From a bacterium BMS3Abin11 (GTDB taxonomy: Bacteria > Pseudomonadota > Gammaproteobacteria > BMS3Bbin11): DNA of 64,000 nt. Location of the stretch: NCBI GenBank assembly GCA_002897635.1, contig BDTD01000015.1:62001-126000 (forward strand), written 5' to 3'. The position numbers and the translations under genes were made by a program. Shown one piece after another: positions 20,513 through 30,612 of this stretch; positions within the stretch are counted from its first letter, which is position 1; every line of letters begins with the position of its first letter. Under the pieces are notes generated by a model that made no database searches, was not told the DNA's origin, and was given only the letters and a program-made list of their open reading frames with translations.

Positions 20513-22386
20513 CAGGCTGATTTAGATTTCATATGTACCAGTAATAAAGAAATGGCTGCCGGTGTAATGCCGGATATACGCGATGCCTGGCCGAGTGTGG
20601 ACGGTTTATGCTCATTCAGCTTCAAGCTTACCTCTGTCGACAGGCCATGTACTTTGCTGTATTCGATGCCTGCCGGCAGGCGCATTTCTTCATGCTGCCT
20701 GTGCTTCTCAACTTCTGCCTGCTGGCGTGAGATATACCCGGCATACCTGGCCTGAACCTCCACCTGAGCGCTAACAGCATCATCATCAACAGGCTCACCC
20801 GCGCCGGGCAGCTTCATCAGGCGGCGATAATCTATTTCCGGTCGTTTGAGCAGATCCAGCAGATTCACTTCGTGGGCTATAGCCTGTCCTAATATCGCTT
20901 CGATAACGCCTGGCTCGATGTCTTCTGGTCTGAGCCAGATTGCTGCCAGGCGGGCCTGCTCAGCGATGACAGCCTGCCGTTTCTCGCTGAATTTGTGCCA
21001 ACGATGATCATCCACCAGCCCTAGCTCACGGCCTTTTTCTGTCAGCCGCAAATCCGCATTGTCCTCGCGTAACAACAATCGATACTCGGCACGGGAAGTG
21101 AACATACGATAAGGTTCGCTGGTACCACGGGTCACAAGGTCATCAACCATCACTCCGATATAGGCTTCATCACGAGCCGGATACCAGGGTTCCTCATTAC
21201 GCATACTGCGCACAGCATTTATACCCGCCAGCAGGCCCTGCGCCGCCGCCTCTTCATAGCCCGTGGTGCCGTTAATCTGTCCTGCAAAGAACAGGCCGGC
21301 TATATATTTTGTTTCCAGCCAGGGATAAAGATCTCGCGGATCCAGATAGTCGTATTCGATGGCATACCCAGGACGCGTAATAAATGCCTGCTCAAAGCCT
21401 TTGATTGAGCGCACCAGCGCCAACTGTATATCAAACGGCAGACTGGTCGAAATGCCATTTGGGTAAACTTCATTCAGCTCCAGACCTTCCGGCTCGACAA
21501 AAATTTGATGGCTGTCACGTTCAGCAAACCGTACCACCTTGTCTTCGATAGAGGGACAATAACGTGGCCCTACACCTGAAATCTCACCACTGTACAGAGG
21601 CGATCGATGCAAGCCCTCACGGATCAGCGCATGTGTTTGCGTATTGGTGTAAGTGATATGGCAGGGAACCTGCGCAGGGTGCAGACCTCGATTGCCGATG
21701 TAGGAGAAGACCGGCACAGGATCATCACCCGGTTGCTCCTGCATGACAGAAAAGTCGATGCTTGAACGGTCTATGCGCGGCGGGGTCCCCGTTTTTAAAC
21801 GACCGATACGGAAAGGTAAGTCACGCAGGCGTTTCGCCAGCGCATTCGACGGTGTGTCACCGGCACGACCTCCTGCCTGACTGGTTTGTCCAATATGCAT
21901 CACGCCGCCAAGAAAGGTGCCACTGGTTACCACTACACTGGGCGCACGAAACACCAGCCCCATATGCGTCACCACACCCGCCACCCTTTCCTGATCAATG
22001 ATCAGATCAGTAACCTCCTGCTGAAAAACCGACAGACCAGGCTGCGATTCAACCATTTGCCGGATTGCAGCTTTGTACAGTATCCGGTCAGCCTGCGCCC
22101 GGGTGGCCCGAACAGCGGGCCCCTTACGGGAATTAAGTATTCTAAACTGGATACCTGATAGATCAGCAGCGTGAGCCATAGCACCACCCAATGCATCGAT
22201 TTCCTTAACCAGATGGCCCTTACCGATGCCACCTATTGCCGGGTTACAGGACATCTGGCCGATGGTTTCTATGTTATGCGTCAGCAGCAACACCCGCGCA
22301 CCCATGCGTGCAGACGCAAGGGCAGCCTCAGTACCGGCATGACCGGCACCGATGACGATGACATCAAAGGATTCTGGGTATTGCAT
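20512..22386 (-). CDS. mnmG: tRNA uridine-5-carboxymethylaminomethyl modification enzyme MnmG (GidA)
   Basis: A 624-residue flavoprotein that, with MnmE, modifies the wobble uridine of certain tRNAs. The FAD loop [14 protein letters not shown] is near residue 11; other family blocks are [43 protein letters not shown] and the C-terminal GISRQ/PGAGEPV-type helical region. Full length. First of the mnmG-rsmG-parA-parB group. Confidence 0.96.
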   Translation of the reverse strand: MQYPESFDVIVIGAGHAGTEAALASARMGARVLLLTHNIETIGQMSCNPAIGGIGKGHLVKEIDALGGAMAHAADLSGIQFRILNSRKGPAVRATRAQADRILYKAAIRQMVESQPGLSVFQQEVTDLIIDQERVAGVVTHMGLVFRAPSVVVTSGTFLGGVMHIGQTSQAGGRAGDTPSNALAKRLRDLPFRIGRLKTGTPPRIDRSSIDFSVMQEQPGDDPVPVFSYIGNRGLHPAQVPCHITYTNTQTHALIREGLHRSPLYSGEISGVGPRYCPSIEDKVVRFAERDSHQIFVEPEGLELNEVYPNGISTSLPFDIQLALVRSIKGFEQAFITRPGYAIEYDYLDPRDLYPWLETKYIAGLFFAGQINGTTGYEEAAAQGLLAGINAVRSMRNEEPWYPARDEAYIGVMVDDLVTRGTSEPYRMFTSRAEYRLLLREDNADLRLTEKGRELGLVDDHRWHKFSEKRQAVIAEQARLAAIWLRPEDIEPGVIEAILGQAIAHEVNLLDLLKRPEIDYRRLMKLPGAGEPVDDDAVSAQVEVQARYAGYISRQQAEVEKHRQHEEMRLPAGIEYSKVHGLSTEVSLKLNEHKPSTLGQASRISGITPAAISLLLVHMKSKSA

Positions 22387-22400
22387 AATTGGCGATTTTC

Positions 22401-22430
22401 AAAAAAAGAGCCGGTAATTATACACCCGGC
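22401..22430 (-). terminator. Rho-independent terminator after the FHA gene
   Basis: On the minus strand GCCGG, an 11-nt loop and CCGGC are followed by TCTTTTTTT. It separates the FHA/phosphatase/kinase group from mnmG; the mnmG promoter must lie close by in the same 80 bp gap. Confidence 0.75.
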
Positions 22431-22466
22431 CATATAATTTCTGATAACCAGCCTACAACGGGAGAA

Positions 22467-23171
22467 TCAGAGCACGAATTCGATTTCCACACCCACAAGA
22501 CTAATCACATCACCATTCGCCAATGGCGTAGACTGTGATTTTAGTTCCTTGCCATTTACGGCAGGGGCTTTTCCGCTGCCGCTGGCGCCAGAAATAAAGG
22601 ATATAAAATAGCCTTTCTTGCGGCGTGATACGACAACTACCTGTACGCCGGGGCGGCCAAGCGTCACCATTGAACGATTAACCTTAACTTCTTTACCTGC
22701 CGCCGGCCCTGAGCGCACCTTCAGCAAAGCTATCCGGCTCTCTGGCTCAGGTTCTATGGCCTTAACCGCAGCGGTATCCTCGGCATCCTGCATTGCCTTT
22801 ACCTGGGATTCTGATGCGACGTTACGCGCAATCTCCCCGGGTTTAAGTATCATTGTTTTCTCAAAATCTTCTTCATCTACCCCAGGACCGGTATGATCAA
22901 CATGGTATATCAACTTACTATTGCCGAGTTTTATTTCATCGCCTTCCTGTAATACAGTTTTTTCAGTACGGTTGCCATTAATAAATGTACCATTGGTATC
23001 ACTAAGATTCTCAAGAAAAGAATCATCAAGGATGCTGATGATAAGTATGTGTCTCCCACTGACTGCCGGATCCGCTAGCACGATATCTACACCAGGCCGC
23101 CTGCCGATTACCATCCGGCTCTGGTTTAATTTAAATTCTTTGCCTTCACTTTCCAGACGTAATATACCCAT
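22467..23171 (-). CDS. FHA-domain protein (two FHA domains)
   Basis: A 234-residue soluble protein. The first forkhead-associated domain (about residues 18-95) is complete: VIGRRPGVDIVLADPAVSGRH and LSDTNGTFINGN hold the phosphothreonine-binding Arg, Ser and Asn. The second (about 150-232, VTLGRPGVQVVVV, then AVNGKEL) keeps the fold but lacks the SxxH motif. It probably docks to a protein phosphorylated by the kinase encoded upstream. A 96 bp gap separates it from the phosphatase gene. Confidence 0.85.
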   Translation of the reverse strand: MGILRLESEGKEFKLNQSRMVIGRRPGVDIVLADPAVSGRHILIISILDDSFLENLSDTNGTFINGNRTEKTVLQEGDEIKLGNSKLIYHVDHTGPGVDEEDFEKTMILKPGEIARNVASESQVKAMQDAEDTAAVKAIEPEPESRIALLKVRSGPAAGKEVKVNRSMVTLGRPGVQVVVVSRRKKGYFISFISGASGSGKAPAVNGKELKSQSTPLANGDVISLVGVEIEFVL

Positions 23172-23267
23172 TTCTTTTTCCTGCTCTAGCTTCGATTCGG
23201 ATCATGCTTTGAACATGATCATTACTTAAGATACCCCGGCAAATCCACCTGTTCAGGACCCGCACTA

Positions 23268-24080
23268 TCAACCCGTAAATAACTTATTCAGACGTTTCGC
23301 CCATGACTTTTCCCGAGTCTGGCTGTCATCCACTCTTACCATTATTACGGTTACATTATCCTTGCCACCGTTCGACAATGCCTTGTTGACCAGTTCACCG
23401 GTACCATATTCCAGATCAGTCGATGAGCGGCGAATGATATTAGCAATCTCCATATCATCCACCATATCTGTCAATCCATCCGAACAAAGTAAATAGATGT
23501 CGCCCGGGCGTGCATCGTAATCATAAAGATCTACATCTACCGTCGGATCTATCCCCAGGGCACGAGTAACGATATTCCTCTGTTCTGATGCCTTGGCCTC
23601 CTCCTGCGTATAAAAACCATGATCGACCAATTCTTGAACCACCGTATGATCGGTAGTTAACAATTCAAGGCGATAGTCACGGTAGCGATAAATCCGTGAG
23701 TCACCGATATGTGCAATACTCACTTTGCCGTCATGAAACCATGCGGCGGAGACTGTCGTCCCCATACCCCTGCAATCATGGTCATCATGCGCTGAGTCAT
23801 AAACCTGTTGATTTGCATGGTGCAGTGCCCTGTACAGGATAGCAGACTCCTCGTGTGGCATACCATCCAGCTCAATCTTTTCTTCGCTACCCTTAATCTG
23901 TATAACAGAATGCACCAGTGATGTAATGGCAATCGCGCTGGCCACTTCACCGGCCTTATACCCACCCATACCGTCAGCGAGTACAGCCAAACCTATTTCG
24001 GCATCAAAACCGAAATTGTCCTCGTTATGTTCACGCACACAGCCGGTATCTGATTTTGCTTCAATAACAAGTTTTGTCAT
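23268..24080 (-). CDS. PP2C-family serine/threonine protein phosphatase
   Basis: A 270-residue metal-dependent phosphatase of the Stp1/PrpC type. All motifs are visible: SDTGCVREHNEDNFG, LADGMGGYKAGEVAS (metal-binding DG), GMGTTVSAA, IAHIGDSRIYRYR, LCSDGLTDMVDD and NGGKDNVTVIMV. It would reverse phosphorylation by the adjacent kinase. Its ATG overlaps the kinase stop (TAATG), so the two are translationally coupled. Confidence 0.93.
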   Translation of the reverse strand: MTKLVIEAKSDTGCVREHNEDNFGFDAEIGLAVLADGMGGYKAGEVASAIAITSLVHSVIQIKGSEEKIELDGMPHEESAILYRALHHANQQVYDSAHDDHDCRGMGTTVSAAWFHDGKVSIAHIGDSRIYRYRDYRLELLTTDHTVVQELVDHGFYTQEEAKASEQRNIVTRALGIDPTVDVDLYDYDARPGDIYLLCSDGLTDMVDDMEIANIIRRSSTDLEYGTGELVNKALSNGGKDNVTVIMVRVDDSQTREKSWAKRLNKLFTG

Positions 24081-26542
24081 TATTTTTTGCCTACCATCTT
24101 TTTCGCACATGCCAACAGGTCCCGTGCCAATTTCTTACCATCCTGGTATCGGTCATCGGCCTCCTTCTGTAACAACTTGTCCAGAATCTCCCTGATGCAA
24201 TCTCCATTCTCCTTCAAGTCCGGGCGCAGAGCAAAAAGATCAGGTGGTGGTTCATTTGTAATCTTGTACATCAGTTGGGTCAGGGAATCGGCCTTATAAG
24301 GCAGACGCCCAGTCAGGAGCTGGAACATCAACACCCCAAGAGAATACAAATCAGTTCTTCCATCCAGCTTTTTACCACGCAGCTGTTCCGGTGACATTGA
24401 AGAGGGTGTACCGAGTACCATGCCTGTTTTCGTCCGTCGTGAATCAGTCAGTCGAGCAATACCGAAATCCGTTATTTTCAATTGCCCAGTGCTAGGATCA
24501 TACATGACATTCGCCGCCTTGATGTCGCGGTGAACGATGTCCTTGCTGTGAGCATAAAACAGCGCACCAGCAAGCTTCATTCCTATTTTAACCACGGTTA
24601 ATGGTGGCAGCAATGTACCCTTCTTGGTGTAGACGCGCAAATCACTGCCGGTAAGAAACTCCATAGCGATATAAGCCAGCTCATTATGCTCACCGGCATC
24701 ATAGATAGTAACAATGTGTGGATGATGCAGACGTCCAGCTGCCTCTGCTTCATGAAAGAATCGGCCCAGTACATTTTCCTGCTCATCTTCATCAAATTCA
24801 CGTTTTAGATTTAATGTTTTTATCGCTACTGTACGATTTATTTTTGGATCAGTACCCTGATAAACCATACCCATAGCACCCTTGCCTATCTCCTGTTGCA
24901 CCAGGTAACGACCCAGTACTTTCTGGTCGTCACAATCTGATTCATTTTCCTCAGTGGGGTTCAGGGATGTGATGGCGGTACTGACTGCAGGGCTGATTTT
25001 GCTCTCGTCAATCATCACTGTATCTTCCATCATGCGCGCTTTTTCCAGTTTGCCCTGCAAATCCTTGAAATGCGGATTAAAGCTATCCATATACTGATAT
25101 ACTGCAACGGCACGATCAAAACGACCGCTGGCCTCAAAGTCCTGTGCCAGATAAAATAGCATCACCATAATTGAGTTATCCAGCGGGCATTTGCGAAAAC
25201 TTTCAAAGGCTGCATCCAGTTCACCACGCTTTTGCGATGCCAGACCAACACGCCGATGCACTTCGCCTGACACGGCTGTTGGCTTTCCTGCCTGCTTGTG
25301 GACGCCACCCATTAGCCAGGTCACAAGAAAACCTGAAAGCAGTAATAAGACGGGTGGATACATGTTCAGCCAGATGGATACATCCAGTAAAAACAGGGCT
25401 TCAATTCCAAGCAATATCAAAACCACCACAGTTGTCACAATGACTCTGGCCTTCATATCCTGGCCGGGTAGCCATAGAAGTAAAATTGTGACAAGAATAA
25501 GTAAAACTGCTGAGACTATACTGGCCCAGGCAGGTGATGAAATGATTTTATTGTCTAGCATGCTGGCCAATGTCTCTGCTACCACCATTACGGCAGGTAC
25601 GGAAATATCCGCTGGTGTACTCACCGCCTGCGCCAGACCACGCGCCGTCACACCCAGTAAAATTATCTTCCCGCTTAGTCTATCAATCGAAATAGCTTCG
25701 TGTAGGACATCATGGTACGAAACCACCTCAACCGCATGCCTGTTATTTGCATTAGACGGGTAAAAATAAGGCCAAACCTGAAGTAGTTGATCCGTCATAA
25801 GAGTGCTACCAGCAATACTTAACTTTTTTTCTTTCGTAAACGTGACATCCGAAAGTCTCATGTTGTTGACCCGCAGGTATAACTGCATAGCAAGAGTAGG
25901 TATTAACAAACCATTTGCTTCTGTAAATAAAGGTACACTGCGAATTTTTTTAGAAATATCGCTTTCGACAAAGATACTGGTATAGCTTGCAGCAGGGCCG
26001 CTCGCGATTTCGGGTAATGGATAGGCCGGCCTGGCTGAGTGTAATTCTAAAGATTGCTCATTGGGTAAACTATTCTGCAGAAAATAGCCGGGTAGTGCAG
26101 TTTGTATCTTGTCGTCTTCTGATGTACTCACAAAAGGGATACCCGCTGTAACAATTCCCTGTTTTCGAATCTCTCTTACCCTATCTGCCAACTGCCGACC
26201 AGAAACCGGTGGAGCTACCAGGGTATTATTGCTGCCAGTAGTGGCCATGTTCAGCGAAGGCAACCCAACGTAAGCTACCAGCTCCACGCCAGCAGAAATA
26301 AGATTTTCCAGCAGCCGGATATGCGTCTCATATGGGACAGGATAGCGGCCAATTTTATCCAGCGAGTACTCGTCAATCGCAACCACCAGCACATTTGAAG
26401 CAGGTGGTTGTCCCAGCATGCGGATATTGTCATATAATGAGTACCCGGCATCATCAAGCAAACCAAACCTGCCCGCTAACAGAATTAGCACCAGCATCAC
26501 CAGGGTTACAAAACCGTTACGTGAAAATATCAACGACATCAT
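24080..26542 (-). CDS. CHASE2-domain membrane serine/threonine protein kinase
   Basis: About 820 residues. An N-terminal membrane helix is followed by an extracytoplasmic CHASE2 sensor (about 30-330; YDNIRMLGQPPASNVLVVAI DE-type start), three clustered membrane helices (about 340-420), a linker with helical repeats, and a C-terminal Hanks-type kinase domain (about 547-815). Kinase marks: IGKGAMGMVYQG, VAIKTLNL, HRDIKAANVMYD, DFGIARL and GTPSSMSPEQL. The start is uncertain: GTG 26554 is only two bases from AGGAGG, so ATG 26542 is preferred. The order kinase-phosphatase-FHA forms a signalling module. Confidence 0.9.
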   Translation of the reverse strand: MMSLIFSRNGFVTLVMLVLILLAGRFGLLDDAGYSLYDNIRMLGQPPASNVLVVAIDEYSLDKIGRYPVPYETHIRLLENLISAGVELVAYVGLPSLNMATTGSNNTLVAPPVSGRQLADRVREIRKQGIVTAGIPFVSTSEDDKIQTALPGYFLQNSLPNEQSLELHSARPAYPLPEIASGPAASYTSIFVESDISKKIRSVPLFTEANGLLIPTLAMQLYLRVNNMRLSDVTFTKEKKLSIAGSTLMTDQLLQVWPYFYPSNANNRHAVEVVSYHDVLHEAISIDRLSGKIILLGVTARGLAQAVSTPADISVPAVMVVAETLASMLDNKIISSPAWASIVSAVLLILVTILLLWLPGQDMKARVIVTTVVVLILLGIEALFLLDVSIWLNMYPPVLLLLSGFLVTWLMGGVHKQAGKPTAVSGEVHRRVGLASQKRGELDAAFESFRKCPLDNSIMVMLFYLAQDFEASGRFDRAVAVYQYMDSFNPHFKDLQGKLEKARMMEDTVMIDESKISPAVSTAITSLNPTEENESDCDDQKVLGRYLVQQEIGKGAMGMVYQGTDPKINRTVAIKTLNLKREFDEDEQENVLGRFFHEAEAAGRLHHPHIVTIYDAGEHNELAYIAMEFLTGSDLRVYTKKGTLLPPLTVVKIGMKLAGALFYAHSKDIVHRDIKAANVMYDPSTGQLKITDFGIARLTDSRRTKTGMVLGTPSSMSPEQLRGKKLDGRTDLYSLGVLMFQLLTGRLPYKADSLTQLMYKITNEPPPDLFALRPDLKENGDCIREILDKLLQKEADDRYQDGKKLARDLLACAKKMVGKK

Positions 26543-26901
26543 GGCCGTTGCCACTCCTCCTTTTATAGAACAAGCCTGATTCAGGCCAGTCCTGTTTCTG
26601 TTTTATTCCCGTACTACGAATTTAATATCAATTTATAGAATACACAGGAATGAACGACTGCCATTGAAAATGGCTAATGACTCTCACTGACACACAGCTG
26701 TCCATCTTCGCATGACCGGAAATATCCATCAAGATACCGATACCAGTAATTAACAACATACAATTGATTCATGGCATCAGCAGACAGAATGGCAACTATC
26801 CCTGACAAATGGTTATTATTTTTTATTTCGGCACAAATTAATAGAGACGCTAATAAGTCTCTGTTATGATTATATATTCATAACGTGCCGACCTGACGCC
26901 T
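26543..26901. other. Divergent intergenic region, nothing recognised
   Basis: About 360 bp between the kinase gene and a small exported-protein gene. It holds the kinase ribosome-binding site (AGGAGG), a small hairpin AGAGAC/GTCTCT at about 26842-26862, and presumably two promoters. A minus-strand open frame (MNQLYVVNYWYRYLDGYF...) of 32 codons from ATG has no support as a gene. Confidence 0.4.
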
Positions 26902-27363
26902 ATGTCATACTTGTCCCTGTCGCCAAAAATACTCTCTTCTCTGCTGGCATTTCTAATTTTTTCACTATTTTCCTGCTCTACATTTGCTGAAATCTATCTC
27001 AGCACCGAGCTGAAAAAAGGTCTTCCTGTGCCACAGAAAACAAATGAATTCAGCTGTACAGACAAAATTTATGGCGTTGTTGTTGATCAATGGCCCGCTG
27101 GCAGCAACCACCTGATGGAGGCTTACTGGACTGACCCTCAGGGAAAACAACGCGAGCACACACGATATAATTTTACTGCACGCAAGGGCAAAACGCACAC
27201 CTGGGCATGGCTACTTTTACATCGTGCAGAAACCGACATACTTGACCGTTTGCTGATGCAGGAAAATGATAGCCTGCGAGAATTCAACGGCCAATGGCAA
27301 GTTGATTTTTATATCGATGGGAAATCCATAGGCAAATTGACCTTTCAGTTAATCTGTGGATAA
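26902..27363 (+). CDS. Small exported protein, unknown function
   Basis: A 153-residue protein with a signal peptide (ILSSLLAFLIFSLFSCSTFA, then EIYLS). The mature part is about 120 residues with FSCTDKIYGVVVDQWPAGSN, a central YNFTARKGKTHTWAWLLLHRA and a C-terminal WQVDFYIDGKSIGKLTFQLIC. The pattern suggests a small beta sandwich with a possible disulfide between the two cysteines. I do not recognise the family. It precedes another exported protein gene by 71 bp. Confidence 0.6.
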   Translation: MSYLSLSPKILSSLLAFLIFSLFSCSTFAEIYLSTELKKGLPVPQKTNEFSCTDKIYGVVVDQWPAGSNHLMEAYWTDPQGKQREHTRYNFTARKGKTHTWAWLLLHRAETDILDRLLMQENDSLREFNGQWQVDFYIDGKSIGKLTFQLICG

Positions 27364-27434
27364 ATCACACACTTAGAACTCCCCTAATATATAACGCTAC
27401 ATTCTTATTACTCACTGGGAAATCGTATTTAAAT

Positions 27435-27962
27435 ATGAAAATTTTTACCCTGCGAAACACTGGCATCGCCATCTTGCTTACCCTGTTATTGGTATTTTCC
27501 GGCTGCAGTAGCAGTACAAACGAGACATCTACTGGAGGTGGTGCTTCCAGTCCTGGGGCAGGCTCAGGATCTCCCAGCAATGGTGTACAACCTTCTTCAC
27601 TGGCAGGCACATATACTGGCACAGCTACCGCCACCGCATCAGCACTTGGCCTGTCGGAATCTGAAACAGTTCCGGTAACTATTGTTATTGACCAAAACGG
27701 TAGAGTTACCATACAAAGCGGCTCAGAAATATTCACCGGTGTCATCACAATGAATGGAAACTCATTCAGCCAGAGTCAGACATTTAATAATGAAGATTTC
27801 GGTTCTGTGAAATGCAGCGGAACACTCACTCTGCAGGGTTCAATCGACAACAATGATAAAATTACTGCCACCCTCAGTTCACAATCAGTAATCTGTAACG
27901 TCAATGGCGTTAATATACCCGGGACTGTAACTGGCACTCTGACTGCTGCAAAACAAGGATAG
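27435..27962 (+). CDS. Predicted lipoprotein, unknown function
   Basis: A 175-residue protein with a lipoprotein signal: hydrophobic ILLTLLLVFSGC gives a lipobox with cysteine near residue 25, followed by a serine/glycine-rich linker (about 26-53) and a small domain with repeated short strands (YTGTATATASALG, VPVTIVIDQNGRVTIQSG, CSGTLTLQGSID, GTVTGTLTAAKQG). The composition is typical of surface lipoproteins. No named family is recognised. Confidence 0.6.
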   Translation: MKIFTLRNTGIAILLTLLLVFSGCSSSTNETSTGGGASSPGAGSGSPSNGVQPSSLAGTYTGTATATASALGLSESETVPVTIVIDQNGRVTIQSGSEIFTGVITMNGNSFSQSQTFNNEDFGSVKCSGTLTLQGSIDNNDKITATLSSQSVICNVNGVNIPGTVTGTLTAAKQG

Positions 27963-27965
27963 CGA

Positions 27966-28045
27966 TTAGGGACTAAGGACTAAGGATAAAAGAAAAGTCT
28001 AAATCGCAATAGTCTTTAGTCCTTCGTCTTTCATCTTTCGTCTTG
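27966..28045. repeat. 7-bp tandem repeat forming a hairpin
   Basis: AGGGACT AAGGACT AAGGATA in series, then the complementary TCTTTAGTCCTT and a second run CTTTCGTCTTTCATCTTTCG. It lies between convergent genes and could fold in both transcripts. Same period as repeats at 33008, 33938 and 39116. Confidence 0.6.
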
Positions 28046-28055
28046 AAACTACGAA

Positions 28056-28967
28056 TCAATACAAACTTCCTTCACCTTCCGGCCTTGATTTAAACCGCCG
28101 GTGCACCCAGAAATACTGTTCTGGCATTTCACGAATACCCTGCTCGATAGTCTCATTCATACGTCGTGCATCTTGCACAGGATCTTTTGTGGGAAAATCT
28201 TTAAGTGGTGGTAGAAATATCACTTCGTAACCCCCACCACGCGGTAACATTTTTGTGAAGCACGGGATAACAACCGCCTTGCTTATACGGGCAAAACGAG
28301 AAAAACCCGGGGTTACCGCTGTCTGAATACCAAAAAAGGGGGCGAATACTTTATCACTGGAGCCAGGATCCTGGTCCGGTAAATAGTAGAATGGGCTGCC
28401 CGTGCGCATCATCTTTACCACCTTGCGCATATCTGCCTTTCTTTCAACCATTATGCCGCCAAAACGACTTCGCCCTCTTCGCACCAGAAAGTCGATCAGC
28501 GGGTTCCTGATCGTTTGATACATGCTGAACATTGACCTTTCGTGCGAAAGCACTAATCCCGCAATCTCCATTGTGACGAAATGTGGTACCAGTAATATGA
28601 CGGGTCTACCGCCAGCAATTGCACGATCAAAGTAATGACGATCACGCATGGTCACCAGTCTCTGCAATCTGCGCAGAGAGGCAAACATGTTGATGCCTAT
28701 GGTCAATACTGCCTGGCCCAGGACCTTGAAATGCGCCTTTATTAACGCATCAATTTGATCGTTATCAAGTTCAGGAAAACACAACTCAAGGTTGGTTCTG
28801 GCGATATGCAGCCGCCTCCCTGCGACTCGATACAGAATAACACCCAGACCTCTACCCAGGTATGCAGTGACAGGCATAGGCAGTAAACTGATCAGCCAAA
28901 GCAGCAGAATACCAAACCAGGCCAGCCAGTACCGCGGGTGTGTAAATTGAAGGGCGCCCTTAACCAT
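28056..28967 (-). CDS. Lipid A biosynthesis lauroyl/myristoyl-type acyltransferase (LpxL/LpxM family)
   Basis: A 303-residue inner-membrane protein with an N-terminal membrane anchor (YWLAWFGILLLWLISLLPM) and the catalytic HX4E motif in VPHFVTMEIAG. Other family blocks are MYQTIRNPLIDFLVRRGR and YYLPDQDPGSSDKVFAPFFG. It adds a secondary acyl chain to Kdo2-lipid IVA. The gene overlaps the next one upstream by one base. Which chain it adds cannot be decided. Confidence 0.88.
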   Translation of the reverse strand: MVKGALQFTHPRYWLAWFGILLLWLISLLPMPVTAYLGRGLGVILYRVAGRRLHIARTNLELCFPELDNDQIDALIKAHFKVLGQAVLTIGINMFASLRRLQRLVTMRDRHYFDRAIAGGRPVILLVPHFVTMEIAGLVLSHERSMFSMYQTIRNPLIDFLVRRGRSRFGGIMVERKADMRKVVKMMRTGSPFYYLPDQDPGSSDKVFAPFFGIQTAVTPGFSRFARISKAVVIPCFTKMLPRGGGYEVIFLPPLKDFPTKDPVQDARRMNETIEQGIREMPEQYFWVHRRFKSRPEGEGSLY

Positions 28968-29920
28968 CAGTAAGGTGCTTCTTCGCCTGCTGGGCGCGTT
29001 TTAAATAATTTGAAAGTCCAGGAATACATTTCCGGCATTCGTCTGATACCTGCTTCCAGTGCCTGGTTCATGTTTGTCGCATCGACCAGATCATCGCCCG
29101 ACGGGAAATTTTCCAGTATCTGGCCAAAATACAACTCGTAACCCTTACCACCCGGCAAACTGTTCATGAAAACGGGCATAACCACTGCATTTCCTAAACG
29201 CGCGAGTGCCGACAGGCTTGTCACGGTCCAGCTCTGTACGCCGAAGAAAGGAGCAAACACGGAAGCAGGGGAGCCGAAATCTTCATCCGGCATAAAATAA
29301 CCAGTATACCCCTTACGTATATAGCGGATCAGCGGCCTTAGTCCCTGATCACGATTTATTACCTGATTACCATTGCGGGAGCGACTACGAAACAATAAAT
29401 AGTTAAGCACCGGATTAGCTAATGGCTTCATCATCGTTACACCTGCCCTGTAGCGTGAGAAATACTGGCCACACAAATCGACTGTCAGCATATGTCCAGT
29501 TAACAACACGACATTTTGCCCCTGATCAATGAGCTTCTGAAAATTCTCAAAACCATGCACTGTAGTAAGCCTTTCCAGCCGCCTTGAAGAGGCCCACCAG
29601 TAGATGGCCAGATCAAATATGCTTGCGCCATAGGCTTCAAAATGTCGCAATACCAACTGATCTTTTTCTTCACCTGAAAGTTCTGGGAAGCAGAGATCAA
29701 TATTGATCTGCGCAATACGCCTGCGTTTCTCATTTCTGCGATAGAATTGACGCCCCAAAACACGGCCAATGCTGTGTTGCACAGGCAGAGGCAACATCAC
29801 CAATAACCTTAGCAGGGCAAAAATCAGCCACAGGGGCCAGTATCTGGGGTGTAGAAACGCCCATTCAAAGTGACCTTGCCGAGCAGCCCTTCCTGTTGAT
29901 TTTTCTTTATTTTGAGACAT
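28967..29920 (-). CDS. Second lipid A secondary acyltransferase (LpxL/LpxM family)
   Basis: A 317-residue paralogue of the downstream gene: WLIFALLRLLVMLPLPVQHS anchor, HX4D in TGHMLTVDLCG, and YFMPDEDFGSPASVFAPFFG. The two genes are tandem, so the pair probably adds both secondary chains to lipid A. The start is placed at ATG 29920 (MSQNKEKS). A GTG 48 bases upstream is possible but gives an unlikely hydrophilic leader. Confidence 0.87.
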   Translation of the reverse strand: MSQNKEKSTGRAARQGHFEWAFLHPRYWPLWLIFALLRLLVMLPLPVQHSIGRVLGRQFYRRNEKRRRIAQINIDLCFPELSGEEKDQLVLRHFEAYGASIFDLAIYWWASSRRLERLTTVHGFENFQKLIDQGQNVVLLTGHMLTVDLCGQYFSRYRAGVTMMKPLANPVLNYLLFRSRSRNGNQVINRDQGLRPLIRYIRKGYTGYFMPDEDFGSPASVFAPFFGVQSWTVTSLSALARLGNAVVMPVFMNSLPGGKGYELYFGQILENFPSGDDLVDATNMNQALEAGIRRMPEMYSWTFKLFKTRPAGEEAPY

Positions 29921-29991
29921 ACCGTCCGTGCTGCTGCAATTGATCGAATGATAGGGATGACGACTCACAGTTTATCAGGCATTATTATGCC

Positions 29992-30576
29992 ATGGATAAC
30001 AAGGATGCCCTGATACGTTTTTACCGCCTGCTGCGTCAGCATGGACTGAATGACTCACACAGCGGTAATATTTCATATCTACATGAGAGTGATTTTTTTA
30101 TCACTGCCACCGGATCCTGTGCCGATCTTGCCGAAGCAAAAGATATTATCCATTGCACCATGGATGACACACCGGTTCCCGAGGCCTCACTGGACCAACA
30201 TGCTCATCGCGCTATCTACCGCCATAACCCGGAAGCGCGCGCTGTCATACACAGCCATAATCCCTATACCGTTGCATTAACACTTAACGGTGAAGACTTC
30301 ATACCTGTTGACCTTGAAGGTCAGTACTATTTTCCACGTGTGCCGGTTATCTCAATTAGCTTCAAGACCTATTTCGAACACTCGCCCATACTGATCGCCA
30401 CGGCATTGGCTGAGTATCCCGTAGTCGTCGTCCGTGGACATGGTGTTTATGCGCAGGGTGAGTCGCTCGAACTGGCATACAAATGGGTCAGCTCACTCGA
30501 GCAATCAGCCAAAACTGCCTTCCTGGCACGGCAGGCAGGGACCTTCAGCGATGACAACGAACTGACACTGGAATAG
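29992..30576 (+). CDS. Class II aldolase/adducin-family protein
   Basis: A 194-residue protein of the FucA/AraD fold. It shows HSGNISY, TATGSCADL, the metal ligands HSHNP and the later GHGVYAQG. Members are zinc-dependent sugar-phosphate aldolases, epimerases or dehydratases; the acid/base residue and substrate cannot be assigned here. It is divergent from the acyltransferase genes and followed by a 266-bp palindromic element. Confidence 0.8.
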   Translation: MDNKDALIRFYRLLRQHGLNDSHSGNISYLHESDFFITATGSCADLAEAKDIIHCTMDDTPVPEASLDQHAHRAIYRHNPEARAVIHSHNPYTVALTLNGEDFIPVDLEGQYYFPRVPVISISFKTYFEHSPILIATALAEYPVVVVRGHGVYAQGESLELAYKWVSSLEQSAKTAFLARQAGTFSDDNELTLE

Positions 30577-30612
30577 GCCATCGAGGCAACTGTGGACAAG
30601 GATATGCCACCC

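Noticed and set aside
26666-26880. Short minus-strand reading frame between the kinase and the exported protein
   Set aside because: Only 32 codons after the first ATG, no family similarity and no ribosome-binding site.
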